Of a DNA stretch of 64,000 nt, positions 1 to 13,447 are shown one piece after another. Position 1 is the first letter of the stretch. Every line of letters starts with the position of its first letter. The translations under genes were made by a program, and so were the position numbers. This DNA comes from Parietaria judaica (lineage: Eukaryota > Streptophyta > Magnoliopsida > Rosales > Urticaceae), in contig OX940865.1 of the NCBI GenBank assembly GCA_954871525.1, positions 18,956,420 through 19,020,419 on the forward strand. The letters are read 5' to 3'. Below the pieces are notes generated by a model. That model saw nothing but the letters and a program-made list of their open reading frames with translations. It was not told the DNA's origin and ran no database searches.

Positions 1-94
1 ATATTATATATATTCATATTAAATAAACCAAATAATTAATTATTGAACGTAGAATTCATTTGTTATTTAAAGCCAGATTGTATTGAATAGGTTG

Positions 95-145
95 TCTTCT
101 TCTTCTTCTTCTTCTTCTTCTTCTTCTTCTTCTTCTTCTTCTTCT
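95..145. repeat. (TCT)n microsatellite
   Basis: An uninterrupted trinucleotide run of about 17 TCT units is read directly from the sequence. It lies in AT-rich non-coding DNA. Confidence 0.95.
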
Positions 146-1296
146 ATATATAGTTAATGTAAATAAAATACTAGGAGATTAAAAATCATTCATTGCTATT
201 TAAATTCTCTTAAATTGATCATAAGTTTAAAAAGCATTGATATTTCATTATATTGTATTCTATAGTAATTTCAGGGGATCATAATTTTAATAATATATTA
301 ATTTGAGTGCTTATTAACTAAGGGCTGTTAAATTACTAGAAGTGGAAATTTCCGAATCCCTTAGTTTAGAATAATTTAAATTTCGGATTCCGCTTTGTAA
401 TGTTATATTTGTTTTCCTCATGCAACACACACCATAGTGGATTCCAATAGTTATTTAAAACTAATTTACAATTTCGAGCATGAAACGAAAGGACCGAAAT
501 CATCCAATGCTGGCATTGGCGGAAGAACTACTATTGAGAAGGTCGGGTTGAAATTTTCTTTCTCAAATATTTTTTTTACAATTATAATTATTCAATATCT
601 TTTTATATTTAAAACTTTATCTTACTGAGTCCCTATTATATTAGGAGGACTTGTAGTCAAGAGAAAGTATTATATATATGCAGAATATATATATATATAT
701 ATATGGGTCACTTCAATATCCGGTTAAGAACACATTTATAATCATGTATGAAGTGTTGTTGTACCGAAAGCTCTTCATCGATCGCTTTTTGGCTTTGAAA
801 ATAGCAAAAACCAAGCCCTCGGAAAAGGATATGACCTTCTAAAGAAAGAGCCATCATTAATCAAAGACATGGTAGCTTTTATTTATAATTATATTTATTT
901 ATATTATATATTATATATATAGTTAAAGATAAGTTTCTGTTTCAGAAGTTATTTAATGATTCACTTGTGTTGAGTATTGATTGGTTTCTCTCTCTACTAC
1001 TTTGATGATGGATCTCCCTGTTCATTTTTCTGACTAGTCATCATCATAAGTAACTCTAGGCAGCTGATCAGTTTTTAATTATTCCTTTTTAAATGGGATT
1101 AATAAATGTTAAATACATTTTATGATAATTTAATATAGATTAATTAGGAGTACTGAAAATTCCGACCCAAGCCTGAATTTGCTTTTAAAACTTGGAGATT
1201 TTACTATCAATAATATAAATTGGAAATCAAGCTTGACACTCAGTTTGGTCAAGGGTAAAAAAACTCTGGTCCCTATTCAGTTCTTCATTTTTGTTT

Positions 1297-1445
1297 GGGT
1301 AAAATGCGGCTAATGTATCCATTGTTTATTTTTATGTAGATTATGTACCTAATATTTATTTTCGACGATTAATGTACCTAAACTTTATTCCGTTAGATTT
1401 TTTTGTATTTTGTGTCACTTGATCGTCAGCGAGTGATATGTACAC
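1297..1445 (+). mobile_element. Orphan terminal fragment of a MULE-like TIR element
   Basis: The segment opens with GGGTAAAATGCGGCTAATG and continues with 'gtacctaa' and 'ccgttag' motifs. These match the ends of the larger TIR element at 35109-36330. I found no inverted partner nearby, so it appears to be a single surviving end. Confidence 0.45.
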
Positions 1446-2504
1446 TTTTCGTATTTTTGACATAACTCACTCATTTTTTTGTTATGTTATTATATACTTA
1501 ATAAAATAAAATAAAAATCAATTTTCAAATACTTTAAGGGCTCAACATTTTAATTTACCTAGGGCCCCGATTAATTTAGAGTGACTAATTACTTCAAAAG
1601 GCTTTTCTATCATCATCATATTAATTACTATAACGTACTGAAAGTGCTTTTTGTACAAATTTTCATCGTTAGAATTAATGAATGATTTGGCTATGAACAC
1701 GCAATATATGAATAATTAAGGATATATAACCATTTAGATATTGATAATAATTAATGCTAACATAATATTAATACTAATTGACATGTGGACAAATATACCT
1801 TGCCAAACAACTGTCTTGAAGAATTATATATATAGGACAAACTTACATATCATTAGTCCATTTTGTCATTAATTTACTTTCAAATTTAATGTTAATTATC
1901 AGAAGAAGAAGAAAAAAAAAGATGTCCTTCTCTATGAATTTCGATCTAGGCATTAATATATGTGTTTTATTCCGAGAAATTGATTATTTAGTGATTTTTT
2001 TTTCCCGAGGTATCACCGTATCATAAGTTTGAACTCTCACTTCGAAGAGTGAAAATCAACGTTACTCTCTCGATTCTTTTCGTGAACTATACGACCGAGT
2101 TGTAAAAACATATTACTATTAAAAAATATAAGACGAAAATTAATTTTTCTAGGAAAATACACATGGAAGTTAACAAATGCCGGTGATTAGTAACAACGGT
2201 ACCAATTTATATCATATCACTTTTCAGCTTATTCAAATTGAAAATCTTAAAAATAGGTTAAGCATGCATTTTGTGGGACATGAGTGTCGAGACAAAAAAT
2301 CATTTTTAATTATTTTAGAATTTGGATGATTTTTGAAAAGATAAAAATATTTATACTATCCAAGTATATTCCGAAAAGTATTGAAATTGGACTGCGATAC
2401 AACAATACTAATCATATCGACAATTACATATTAATATTACTCTCTGGAAAGAAAAAAAATCGTGCATTTTCGAGTATATATATAGCTAAAAATAATCCTT
2501 CGAA

Positions 2505-2544
<40 letters not shown>
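2505..2544. repeat. Compound (TA)n(TG)n microsatellite
   Basis: A TA dinucleotide run passes directly into a TG run. It is simple sequence with no coding value, although a short open frame crosses it. Confidence 0.9.
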
Positions 2545-3693
2545 CTGTAAGCGTACTGTCCGGTAATCTTGATGCATTTTCGAGTATCGCTCAGCTCATG
2601 CTAAAGAACTGGGAATGATCTTTAAAAATATCAAAGTTTACTTGAGAATCTTGAACGGCAGTATTGCACGACGGAAAAAATCATCGTGCAATGTTCTAGT
2701 ATGCCTTCGGGCAATCATGTTTTTAGTACACAGCTTTTTTTTATTAGTTTTTATCTAATTTTAATTTTGGAAGAATTCAAACCACATCATTAAACTGGAA
2801 GAGTAAATTAGGGGCCAAAAAAAGGCACTGTGTGTCGTATAACTAGCTTATATGCCAGTGTTATTACAAGCATCAAAAGGGCAATTTTAATAATAACAGC
2901 AATAAAGTTAATTTTCTCTTTCCATATTTTATTTTGATCAATAAATTATTAGTCTGGTCAAAACTCAAAACAAAGTCCATATATATTTGATAATTGGTGA
3001 GAAAAATAACAGTACAATATTATTTTATACGTACGGTCACTTTAAAATTAACACTCCACCTACTATATGTGTGGCTATGGATCATCTTCGTGATTTACTT
3101 ATTAGTTATTATTATTATAAATGCATATATATATATATATATACACACTTTATTACCTTACCTAATTCTCATGGACCATATGGATTCAGTAATAGATTAT
3201 GAATAATTTAATAAATATCACACATACATGTATAAAACTTGTCTCTCGTATACTAAATCTACCCACAAATTAACGAGGTAAAATAGCTATATAAAATTAA
3301 GGCTAAAAACTTGGATATGTATCGAATGTGTTTTTTTTTTTTTTTCCGATGTCATAGATCTATTTTTTGTTTCACGGCCAAAGTTCTCGATGCCTAATTT
3401 GTTACTCTTATGTCACCACAAAAAATATAAATATTTTTGTTTATTTTAGTTAGTACTAACAATTATGAGACTTCAATATAAGTAAATAATGAATGTTGAG
3501 AGGGAAACAAAATAATAAACATTAAGAATTGTAACCGAAAAAAATAATTAAGTTTATGCCATCATAAAAATCAAAACATCGCTATTAATATTAACATTAT
3601 ATATTAACAAATTTGTGTTTCATTAATTGAATGCCCTAAGAAGCTGTTATTTATTGAAAATTGCAACTCATTCACTAAATTACATTATATTAA

Positions 3694-4887
3694 GGGTTAA
3701 TTACGGCAAAAATACCCAACCTTTGGTCAAATTCTCTGCTGTGTATACAACCTCCGTAAATGGCTGCAAAAGTACCCAAACTTTGCATTTGGGAGTTGAC
3801 CGAAAAAATTCACCTATGTGGCAATCACCCTTTGCCACGTGGCATGCCACATGGCACTTGGCCGCCACGTGGCATGCCACGTAATTATTATTTTTTAAAT
3901 ATTTTTTTTTAAAAAATATTTTTTTAAAAAAACTTTTTATTTTTTTTTTAAAAATAAAATTATTTTTCCATAATAACCAATTATGAATATTTAAATTTAA
4001 ATATTCATTATTAGTTTTGTTATTAAATATAATTATTCATTTTAGAAAAGTGGATCAAACAAAATAAATAAATAAAAAAATCACCGTTCACGGTTCACTC
4101 AAGCTCCGCCTTCGATCCATTTCACGGGTGAAATAAAATCGCTTAATATGTTTAGTAAAAATAACCAATAATAATCATATGATTATTTAACGACAATTTT
4201 CAAAACAAGAATAATATATAAATAAAAAACATATTAAACAATTATTATTTATATAAAATACAAATACACAAAAAATATCATGCAAACAAATAAAAATATT
4301 TTTTTGTTAAATATAAATATGACTACTATTTTTTGTTTTTCAATAAGTGGTGTGTATTTAATTATGTCTTGACTTTTTAAACAATTTTGATGTGTTTATT
4401 AGTTATTATTATTATTATTAAACAATTTTATTCGACGCGTGAACCGGATCGGAAACGGAGTTCAAGTGAACTGTGAGCGGTGGTTTTCATTTCGTTCTAC
4501 CCACTTTTTTAAAAATAAATAATTATAACCAATAATGAATATTTATATTTAAATATTCATTATTTCTTATTATTGGAAAAATATTTTTATTAAAAATAAA
4601 AAAAAAATTGTTTAAAAATAATTTTTTTTAAATATTTTTTTAAAAAAATTATTTAAAAAATAATAATTACGTGGCATGCCACGTGGTGGCCAAGTGCCAT
4701 GTGGCATGCCACGTGGCGGCCAAGTGCCATGTGGCATGCCACGTGGCAAAGGGTGATTGCCACATAGGTGAATTTTTTCGGTCAACTCCCAAATGCCAAG
4801 TTTGGGTACTTTTGCCGCCATTTACGGAGGTTGTATACACAGCAGAGAATTTGACCAAAGGTTGGGTATTTTTGCCGCAATTAACCC
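3694..4887. mobile_element. Mutator-like MITE with ~445-bp terminal inverted repeats
   Basis: The left end GGGTTAATTACGGC is mirrored at the right end by GCAATTAACCC. The inverted repeats run about 445 bp inward from each end and include complementary GC-rich blocks at 4081-4125 and 4432-4484. A perfect 9-bp duplication, TTATATTAA, flanks the element at 3685-3693 and 4888-4896; that length is diagnostic of the Mutator superfamily. No transposase is present, so it is non-autonomous. Each arm carries a short tandem array around TGGCATGCCACG, and the right arm has one more unit than the left. Confidence 0.85.
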
Positions 4888-4896
4888 TTATATTAA

Positions 4897-7390
4897 TATA
4901 TGATGATTATTCCACTTTTGTGATGTTTTATATTTAACATATGAAACATCAAAAGACGTGGAGAATTATAATAAGATATAGTATGATATGATATATAATG
5001 ATCAAAGAGTTGACGTCATCACGAGAGAGAAGAATAAGATTGTCGTTTATATATATATATAGGTGTTTTAGGACCACATATTGGGGGGTTTGTAGTGTAA
5101 TTAAACTGAGTGAATGACAGACACAGAAAGAGGAAAAGGATGAGACAGTCGAATTTAAGAAACATCGGCCCATTCTTTTATAAAGTTTCTAAACGAGGTT
5201 GACACTTTATACAATTACTATATAATATATATATATAGAGACTCAGCTCGTGCTTTGTTCAGAGCTAGGGTTAGGTTTAACCCTAGTTTAACCTCAATAA
5301 TGATCTGGGTTTGTACTGCCGTGAAGGTATAAACTTACGGTGGTCAATCCTTTCTTAGTCGGTAATAATATTTAAGGTTTAATAAGTAATCAATAAAGAG
5401 ATAATATCGGTAAATGTATTTAAAAAAATTACAAACTTATTATGTACTTAAGTTTCATTTGTAAAAGCTGAAGTACTTAAATTGAGTAAAAATATAAAAA
5501 TTAAGTTTTCCATCTCTAATTAGTAATATTATTACTTTATAGTGTGCCTTGTGAAGTACACATAAATATGTCGTGTCAATAAGAATTCATTAATTAAATG
5601 GGAGATTGAAAAATATAAACCTCACATTTTTACTCGATATTCTCTTAAATTGGACGTATTTGTCGATATTCTTTCGTATATAAACTAGCAAAGAAACTTC
5701 TTAAAATTTTCCTTTATATCGCAAAAACCCCGGTAAGCTCAAATTTCACCGGCGAAATCTTATGATGTTTAAATTAGTAGCATAATATATGACGGGAAGT
5801 TCCATCCTTAAATAAACTTAGGAAATTTCTCTCTTAGTACTTAGTTTCCCCTATCCATTTTGTTTTTGTTTTTAGTTTTGTTTCGATTTCGAATTAGAAA
5901 TTTCGTATAGTGGCATTGAATTAATGCGACGTGACATCTTTTTGTAAAGGAGTAAATGAAAAAATGTGAAACTTGATCGATGGTGTAACTGAAGAGCTAC
6001 GTTACGAGATGAATCATAATTCCAAGAGCTTCAATTGTCAATGTGTAGTTCGTACCTAACATATAAACGTACGTGCATTGATCATATAATAATTATGACA
6101 TCACAAACACTCATATAAATGCTTGTACATATAATTTTAATAATACAAAAAAACGACCCTACATCGTCGTATTTATTCTATAATTTATATATTGGTCAAT
6201 GATATGTGCTATAATAAGGAACATACACTTGACTATATAGTTATGAACATTACATTTACACAATACCAATGGATATATATACATATATATATAATATATC
6301 ATATAGTTTTTATTGGACAACAATAAGGTCAATTATTTTTGGTGGGGTCCTTTTGCAATAAAAGCCGACGAGTTCTGGTGATCTGCCCCACCACTTCTTA
6401 ATTTTCATTACATTATATATAGAGAGAGAAAGTTGCGGCATAATTGCTGTAAGTTAATCAAAGTTAGTAGTATATTCTTAATTTAAAAGTCGCAGTGAAA
6501 ATACACAAAATTTATAAGATTGGACTTGTGTCATGGTAATCAATTTTTTTAAAGACTATAATTAAGCTATTTGTAAGGTTCATATACTCTTTCTCGAGAA
6601 ATTGTGGTATAAGTACCTTTGAGTTAATAAGTATTAGCGGTGTTTTCTAGATTTGTAAAAATATACACATTTGGTAACAACCGAATTAAAATTTCATAAA
6701 TCTAGGTATTTTCATTGCAATTTTAAGTTCCGAGAAAACGCTTATATGAACTTAAGGAGTGCAAATTTCTCATATATAATATTTATGAAATATTTGCGGC
6801 CGAAATACCCAATGTTGTACTAAATGTTGGCATGTTCCGTAATTTTGAGGTTTTTTATGAGCTTTAATTGCATTTTTATAGCATTTGAGGGCTTTCGTGG
6901 AATTTTGATTAATATAATAGATTTATTTATATTAAAATACTTTTGATTTTCTGATTTAAGAGTATACAATTTTGAGGTTTTAGTGTTTTTCCTGTTTTTT
7001 TGTTTTGTTTTTTTTTGGAGTTTTGTGAAGTTTATATGAGGTTTTAAATTTTGATGTTTTACGAGTTCTTTGAGGTTTTGGTAATTTTATGGAGAGTTAC
7101 CGACATATTTTTTGCATGAGAAAAAGGAGTTTTATAAATTTTTTACCGAAATGATATATTTTTCGTGAGACTTTTGTCGATAAACTGCAGATTTTAAACC
7201 TTCATCGCAAACTTAAGCGCGATTCCTCTTTTGAGCATGGGTAGAAATTTTGTGTATTCGTTTCTCGGTTTTGTCCATGTTCCGGTATCGGTGCCGGATT
7301 GTTTTTTTTTTTTTTTTTAAGTCCGAGAAATTAAGTTTAAAATCGAGAACTGAAACCGGAACAATACTATAAAATTTCTGATTTTCTGTC
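4897..7390. other. AT-rich intergenic DNA, no gene seen
   Basis: I see no gene, RNA or complete transposon. There are TA-rich tracts. A short stretch near 6797 ('gcggccgaaatacccaa') resembles the ends of the MULE-like elements in this window. Confidence 0.5.
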
Positions 7391-8309
7391 AAGGGAGAAA
7401 AAGGTACTACTAGGGCACACCATTACATGAAAGCAATTGCAGAGAGGATGTAATTGTCGCAAATAATCACTCGCCTCTCTGACTTTGCTCAAAGTAACTT
7501 TCTTTTTCTCATCTCACTACTATACAAGCCAATCAAGATTTTCACCAAAGTTAATTTTGGTCTTTTTTTTTTTCTTTTCAATTTTGATAAATTTACATTG
7601 ATGGGCTGTGACAGATTATCTAGCTTTTGGATATTCTTAATTGTATCTCTGAATTTGGAAAATGACAACACATTACTCATGGTTGTATTGCAGAAAAAAG
7701 ATATATACTGTTTCATCTTAGTTTATATATTGTGAGAAACTATTATTATATTCATATAACATAATACATTACTGTACTTGCATAACATGTTACAACTTGG
7801 TTTTACAGCAGGAAGTGAACTACAGATACTTTACCTTGATGTAAATTGTGAAGTTTTCAATTTTACTTTTGTCACATTATCCAAAAAATGTAAAAGTATA
7901 TATTTAGCTTACTTGCATATTAGAATAAATATTTTTCTATATGTATTAGTTGTTACTTGTTAGCAAGGTTTTAAATTTCACGCAAACTCGTCGAAATGAC
8001 GTGGAATATTCATGTTTTGGAGGTTGTCAGAAGCTTTCCTTACGTTGTCTTTGTCGCTTCCAATTGTCGTCGACTCGCTGCATGTCGGTTCAACTAATTT
8101 ATCTAACTGGCCCCGGCTTATTCCGAAATTCCATTATACATCATAAATTTATTTAAGTATAAAAACCATAACCAGAAGGCTCAGGCCAGCTATATAAGCT
8201 AAATTGATAAAATATACAATGATTTTATCATCAGAATCCAAAATTGTGACGCTCCATGAGTAATAACACTTCAGCTACTTACAAAAATGGTAAATTTGAG
8301 TTCGAAATC

Positions 8310-10176
8310 TCATCGAAGTTTCTCCTGTCGGATCCGAGAACGGTGAGAGTCTTCGATATAGCGAGTGAGAAGCGATATCCCATAATGTGAAGCACTTGAA
8401 GCAGTGTAGTAAGAAGTAACACTGCATTGAGCAAATCGCGGAAGCGCATAACCTAAGAACAAACACAAATATTAGACCCGCTAAATAGGAAAGAGTTTTA
8501 ATACCATACTTATATTATCATCCTATGTCATTCGAGGAATTTTGCAATAAATATGGGATTAGGGTTTCTAATCCTAAATTAATTTGTCATATTTGATTAG
8601 TAGAACTGCCTATTGAAACAGGGGTTCATCTATCGATTAAGTCTCGTTTATCATGGATTTCTACTCGGGGACCTCAGAAAATCCTTTCCGAACAAAATTC
8701 CTTCAATGGCATCTCGTAAGTAACTTTCACAGATCTCCGTAATAGGAAAATTTTAACTAATCGAAGAACGCCAGAGCGGACATTGATGTGTTTAAAATGA
8801 CAAGTAAACACTTACCCCCAAATGCAGCACTTGCACCCGAAAACATTAGCAGCGGAGGAAGCTGTCACGAAATGATAAAATAGTTGAAATAAAATAAGAA
8901 AATTGCTAATTAAATACAAAAGGTTTCCGAAATGGCAGAAAACGTATTCGAGACGTACCCCGACTAAAAAAGGAAGCCACTTTGGTCCCTTCAAGCGATT
9001 CTGAAGATACGGGATTCCTAAAATGAATCCACGTTAGCGTTTTCTGCTAATGAATCAGTTATGGAAAGACAAAGAAGCAAAGGGTGTACCTGTATTGAGA
9101 CTGTAGAATGCACTAAGCATTCCGCCAAGGCCCGACCCAGCCTATATCAATAAAATGATCAACATTTATTATTTTTATCGCCTTTTTAAGTGTACCGTCG
9201 GTATGCTTCACGACGGTACGAAGAACTGCGACACTGGCAATAATTATGGAAATTTTACTCATATAACATTAGAAATTTGAAGGTCCTATTATGCAAAAAG
9301 CATTCTTGAATCTCAGACATCTACAATTACCAAATCCGCCATCCCTCGCAACTAACATAAAACCGAACCTCTAATGTTCTAGCTCTATGATTTATGGTTA
9401 TTACGGGTTAAACTGAGACCAGGCACTCGGATATTGATCTTTTCTCATCCCGGTCCATGTTTGGAAATAGCCCGGTTATTTAAAAAACTGGGAACCTAGC
9501 CAGCCTGTTTTCTAAAATAATGATATTAATTAAAGGTAAAACGCCGGTTATTATCCTGAATAGAACTGAAGTTCTAGCTCTATGTAGTGTGGCTATTAGG
9601 GGTAAAACCGTGACCCGTTACCGCCTAGTTTTCCAGGCTTTCCAAACCCAGACAACGTCCCATCCAACTTTGGAAAAAGGCCGGGTATTTGAAAACCGGA
9701 ACCAGGCCGACCCGGTATTTTAAAGCAATGCTATTGATTAGTTAATCAAAGGTCAGAGCCGGTTTTATCCTCAACAGAACTAAAGTTCTGGCTCAATGTA
9801 TTAGGATAAAAACCGTGACCGATAACCACATAGTTTTCCCGGCTTTCCGAACCCGGAACCGAACCATGCCCGGTTCGAAGAACCATTGTTTATCCCGATT
9901 TTGAATGATTCAACACTCGGAGAAATGAAGAGAGAAACTCACAACAGCAGTGGCGTCGTGCAGAACCGGAGTGATAGCCCACTCATCGTTTTCCTGAATA
10001 AAAGAAGATTGAGAATCGATTCCATGAGAGGAGTAAGGGGTGGTTGTTACCGAGAGGGGGTCGAGCGTGGAGAGGCAGCGAGGGCAGCGAGGGCAGCCGA
10101 GGCCGGGGTTGATGGTGGGGTCGTGGTGGAGATTCCCTCTCCGGAGCTTCTCTTCGTAAACCTCTCGAGTCCCCAT
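8310..10176 (-). CDS. Conserved plant protein of unknown function, six exons, 158 aa
   Basis: Minus-strand exons are 10176-10051, 9993-9943, 9141-9090, 9017-8959, 8861-8816 and 8452-8310 (stop TGA). Every junction has GT and AG, and phases are consistent, giving 477 nt and 158 residues. The start is the ATG at 10176; the frame stays open upstream only through a GA microsatellite without an ATG. Exon 1 begins MGTREVYEEKLRRGNL and has a cysteine cluster, CPRCPRC, near residues 28-34. Exons 3-5 give a glycine-rich and a hydrophobic stretch (about residues 58-78 and 93-115, with KGPKWLPFLVGLPPLL), which suggests a small membrane protein. Exon 6 is rich in Ser and Tyr and ends in a basic tail. From memory the sequence matches a widely conserved plant single-domain protein, but I cannot name a function. 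No break is seen, so it is probably expressed. Confidence 0.85.
9360..9890. repeat. Intronic tandem repeat, about three diverged ~200-bp units
   Basis: Inside intron 2 of the six-exon gene, a block containing 'gaactgaagttctagctctatg' recurs at about 9372, 9556 and 9772. Each copy is followed by 'accgtgacc', 'ttttcc(a/c)ggctttcc' and 'ccggtattt' motifs. The spacings are about 190 and 215 bp. The copies are diverged and non-coding. Confidence 0.7.
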
Positions 10177-10218
10177 CACTCTTTCGATTCTCTGTAATCC
10201 CTCACTCGTAGCTTGCGA

Positions 10219-10220
<2 letters not shown>

Positions 10221-10255
<35 letters not shown>
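10221..10255. repeat. (CT)n tract in the 5' leader or promoter
   Basis: A pyrimidine CT run lies 45-80 bp upstream of the ATG at 10176, read as GA on the coding strand. Such tracts are common in plant 5' leaders and core promoters. It also keeps a spurious upstream reading frame open. Confidence 0.8.
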
Positions 10256-10256
<1 letters not shown>

Positions 10257-10258
<2 letters not shown>

Positions 10259-10360
10259 GCCAAACAGCCCAAGTCTAAGTTATTTGGGCCAAATTGACCA
10301 ACTTATAAGTCTGTTGGGCCGAAATGCCCAAGTCTAAGTTGTTCTGGCCGAAATGCCTGA
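10257..10360. repeat. Short imperfect tandem repeat
   Basis: Units built on 'gggccaaa.gcccaagtctaagtt' and 'gggccgaaatgcccaagtctaagtt' recur upstream of the six-exon gene, with a spacing near 60 bp. They are non-coding and could be part of the distal promoter. Confidence 0.6.
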
Positions 10361-12854
10361 GTAAAATTCTTCGCGCTTTTAGCCGGTCCAAAGGCGATTA
10401 AAAGTTTAAAACAAGGTGCATTATAGTTTATTATCATTATATATAAATGTAATGTATGATTGTATGTGTGTGTATGTAATGTATATATATATTGTTTTTA
10501 TAAAAAAGAAATGCAATTACTTTTTATTTTCTTTAGATACATGAAGTCCTTGGACACCGGTTACATTTTAGGCGATAAAATTTTCTATTTTGATTCATAA
10601 GAAAATTATTTAACACCGTAAAAAATAGTTTTTAAAAACAATTATGAAAATCGAGGGTAAAAAATGGTTATCCGAATCAATTGATTAGAATCCAAAGGTG
10701 ATCGTTTCATTTTCTTTGTTCAACTTTTAGATCCTACTGCGATGCTTTCTGAATGAAACTTGGGTAATTTTATTTAGTCCGAAAATTACCAAATATCGTC
10801 AAAAGTCTTATAATTTATGTGATCAATGTGGTTGGCTAAAACAAATAAAAATTTAAATATTTCATCAGGTGTAAAACGTGATAACTCTTATTTCACTTTT
10901 TCTTTATTCTAGTTTTGAGCGCTTTTGTTTGATATTGAGTATATTTAAAAGTGCTATTTGTAAATTGTAATTATTTGTTTGTAATGTTGAGCATTAAAGA
11001 ATAATTTGTTGAAATGTTTAGTACGGCTTTAGTAATACCGTATCTATGACTCCCGACTTGGATTCACGACTGCGACCGCCTCCGAGGATTTCACATTTCT
11101 TAATCAAGTTGTTTAAGGAAGTGAAGACCAAGACAGGTCATAATGCTTAAGATACGTACATTAGAAGCAAAAATTATGAGTACGTACTTGAATCCATTTT
11201 ATAACACCACTCGTTGATTACATTATAAGCTAATACTGCTCTGATCAAACATAATTTTGTCTGGCGTGACATTAAATTAAGTAAAGCAATTATCTTAATT
11301 TAACAAGTATAATTTGTATACAAACCCCATATAAATATAATGGCCATACATATTTCGAGATAATTTCTACAGAAGTATAAAAATTGAAATCAACTATATG
11401 GGGACAAGTATTAGAAGATTTTTTTTTAATAGAAAAGTACTAAATTTTGTAAAACAGCATTTCTATCTAATTCATCATAAAAAATAAAAAAAACCGCTAA
11501 TAGAGAGAAACATTAAATAATTAAAAAGATTATTTTTAAATGAGATTAGGTAGAGATGAAATATATCTTTCTATAAATATTTTTAATAGAAATTGAACGA
11601 TCCAATAACTCTTTTTTTTAATAAAAAAAATTAGATGGGGTATCTATTTTAGTTAACTTAGGTATTTTTCCACCAAAAACTTGTGTACCCATTATTCCAC
11701 GCAAGGTTTTAAATACTGCTTGTCGATGTCGTTTCGCACTTTTCGTTTTACGGATATATCGCTTGTCGATGGGTATCATTGGTAAATCGATGGGTATGTC
11801 GATGGATATATCGTTTCGCATATCTTCGAAAAAAGATTTTCGATGGGCATGCCGATGGATATTCGGGAAATTTAATACCGTGGAATTTCCACGTACACAT
11901 TTAAATAATACAACAACTTAATTTTTCTTTTACCACTATTACCCTTAACTTTTTGTTTTTCTTCTGAAAATCCGGTTTGTTTCACTTCCAATTTTATGTT
12001 TGTTTGTGCTTATTACATAGTCAAAATTGAATATATATTAGTTGAACAACCCCCCACTGGATCTGACAAGTCAATTGTACCACACCACACTGAATTATTA
12101 AGACACGTAATAGTATAGTGCGAACATTAAATCATATAAAAAAAAATGGTATTTCACTTGTCGTGTAGCAATACAATAATTTTGGCTTATTGGAGCAAGT
12201 TCTAACGACATCACATAAAAATTAAAAAATTAAGATACAGCTTACAAATATATGAGACCTTCTAAGAAGGCTCGTCCTTGAGCCAAGTCAAAGCTTAACA
12301 TGCTCAATTTCAATTTTAATTTGTTAAAGAAAATGTGGTGTATTAAATTAATCACGTCTAATTTTTTCTCATCAGTTTTTAACGAATAAAAGAGCATCTT
12401 TCAACATGTTTAAACATTATGAAACATGATAAAAGTAAATAAATTGTAAGAAATGAGAGCTTATGGTTTCACATTTTTTTTATAAATAGTGTAATGTAGG
12501 CTAGTTTGAAATATCGATGTTGGTAAGGTATTCGTATATTGAAATAACGAGAGTACATTATGAGTATTTAATTACCGATACCGAATCAAATTTCACAAAT
12601 ATATATATAAAAGATGGATTTATCTAAACGAAATTGATGGTCTTTTTTTTTTTCTTAATGATAAAATAAGATTATCAAATTGAGGAGTGGCTAGTGAATA
12701 GTTGGAATGGAGTGCCTAAAGTAAAGAGCAAAGCATAAAGGAACAAAGTGGATAAAGTTTTCTCATATCTATGATACATGCACGCTATACGCTATACAAA
12801 TGTAGATTGCTAAAATTACGTCTCATTCTCAATGTAAATTAGTTTGGACACCTC
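10361..12854. other. Intergenic DNA, no gene seen
   Basis: AT-rich sequence lies between the six-exon gene and the DIR cluster. The only structured item is a GC-richer block at 11702-11884 that begins CAAGGTTTTAAATACTGC. No open frame with recognisable homology was found. Confidence 0.5.
11702..11884 (+). repeat. Dispersed repeat opening with CAAGGTTTTAAAT
   Basis: The block opens with CAAGGTTTTAAAT, is rich in GTCGATG and ATATCG words, and ends near 'gggaaatttaataccg', whose complement resembles the start. A relative at 16742-17235 has the same opening, word content and closing 'gggaaatttaaaacc'. The short mirrored ends suggest a degenerate transposon, but I see no target duplication. Confidence 0.4.
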
Positions 12855-13447
12855 GGGGTGAGCATGGGTTGGGTTGGGCCGCCCCGATGCTTTTTATGGA
12901 CCCAACCCGATCACTTCGGGTTCCTAAAAAAAAGCCCGATCCGACCCATAATTTCTTAATGCCCGAACCAAACCGACCCGATAAAAATCAGGTTGGGTTG
13001 GTTTGGGTCGCCATGGCCCGATTAATTAAAATTTAATCTTATATTACAAAAAATAATATGAAAAAAAATGCATCAATGTAACTCAAAATTCAAGTAAAAA
13101 TACCCCTAACAAATTTAATCAAATAAACATACACTAAACAATGTAAAACATGAAAATGAGAGATTGTTTGGTCTTTAATTGTAAATTAAATTGAGAATGA
13201 AAAAATTTAAAGACTAAAGATTACACTACTTGAATAAAAAGTAATATGAAATATATATTTATTATATTGGTCGGGTCGGAGACCCCGACCCGACCCAAGG
13301 TTTTGGACCCGACCCCGACCCGAATAATAGTCGGGTCCGGCCCGATCCGACCCAATTTTGAGCGGGTTAGATTGGGCGGGTTAGATTGGGGTCGGGTCTC
13401 TAACGGATTGGGTTGGGCCATCGGGTTAGGTCTAAAATGCTCACCCC
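12855..13447. mobile_element. TIR element with GGGGTGAGCAT ends, hAT-like MITE
   Basis: The left end GGGGTGAGCATGG is mirrored by 'atgctcacccc' at the right. Inside each end are long complementary arrays of GGGTTGGG and CCCGACCC. The architecture parallels the better-preserved element at 36646-37303, but the terminal bases differ and I cannot see an intact 8-bp duplication. No transposase is encoded. Confidence 0.6.

Larger units (their letters stand above)
146..3684. other. AT-rich intergenic DNA, no gene seen
   Basis: No open frame here has a recognisable domain. The stretch holds TA and TG microsatellites (notably 2505-2544) and one terminal fragment of a TIR transposon near 1297. The short open frames are low-complexity or AT-driven. 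Confidence 0.6.

Noticed and set aside
7454..7735. Possible exon(s) at 7.45-7.74 kb on either strand
   Set aside because: The minus-strand peptide is plausible in places and a short segment has AG/GT borders, but no family was recognised and no continuing exons were found.
9910..10272. A single 120-residue minus-strand protein across 9910-10272
   Set aside because: It has no ATG at its start, begins in a GA microsatellite, and reads through an intron; the spliced six-exon model explains the real coding parts.
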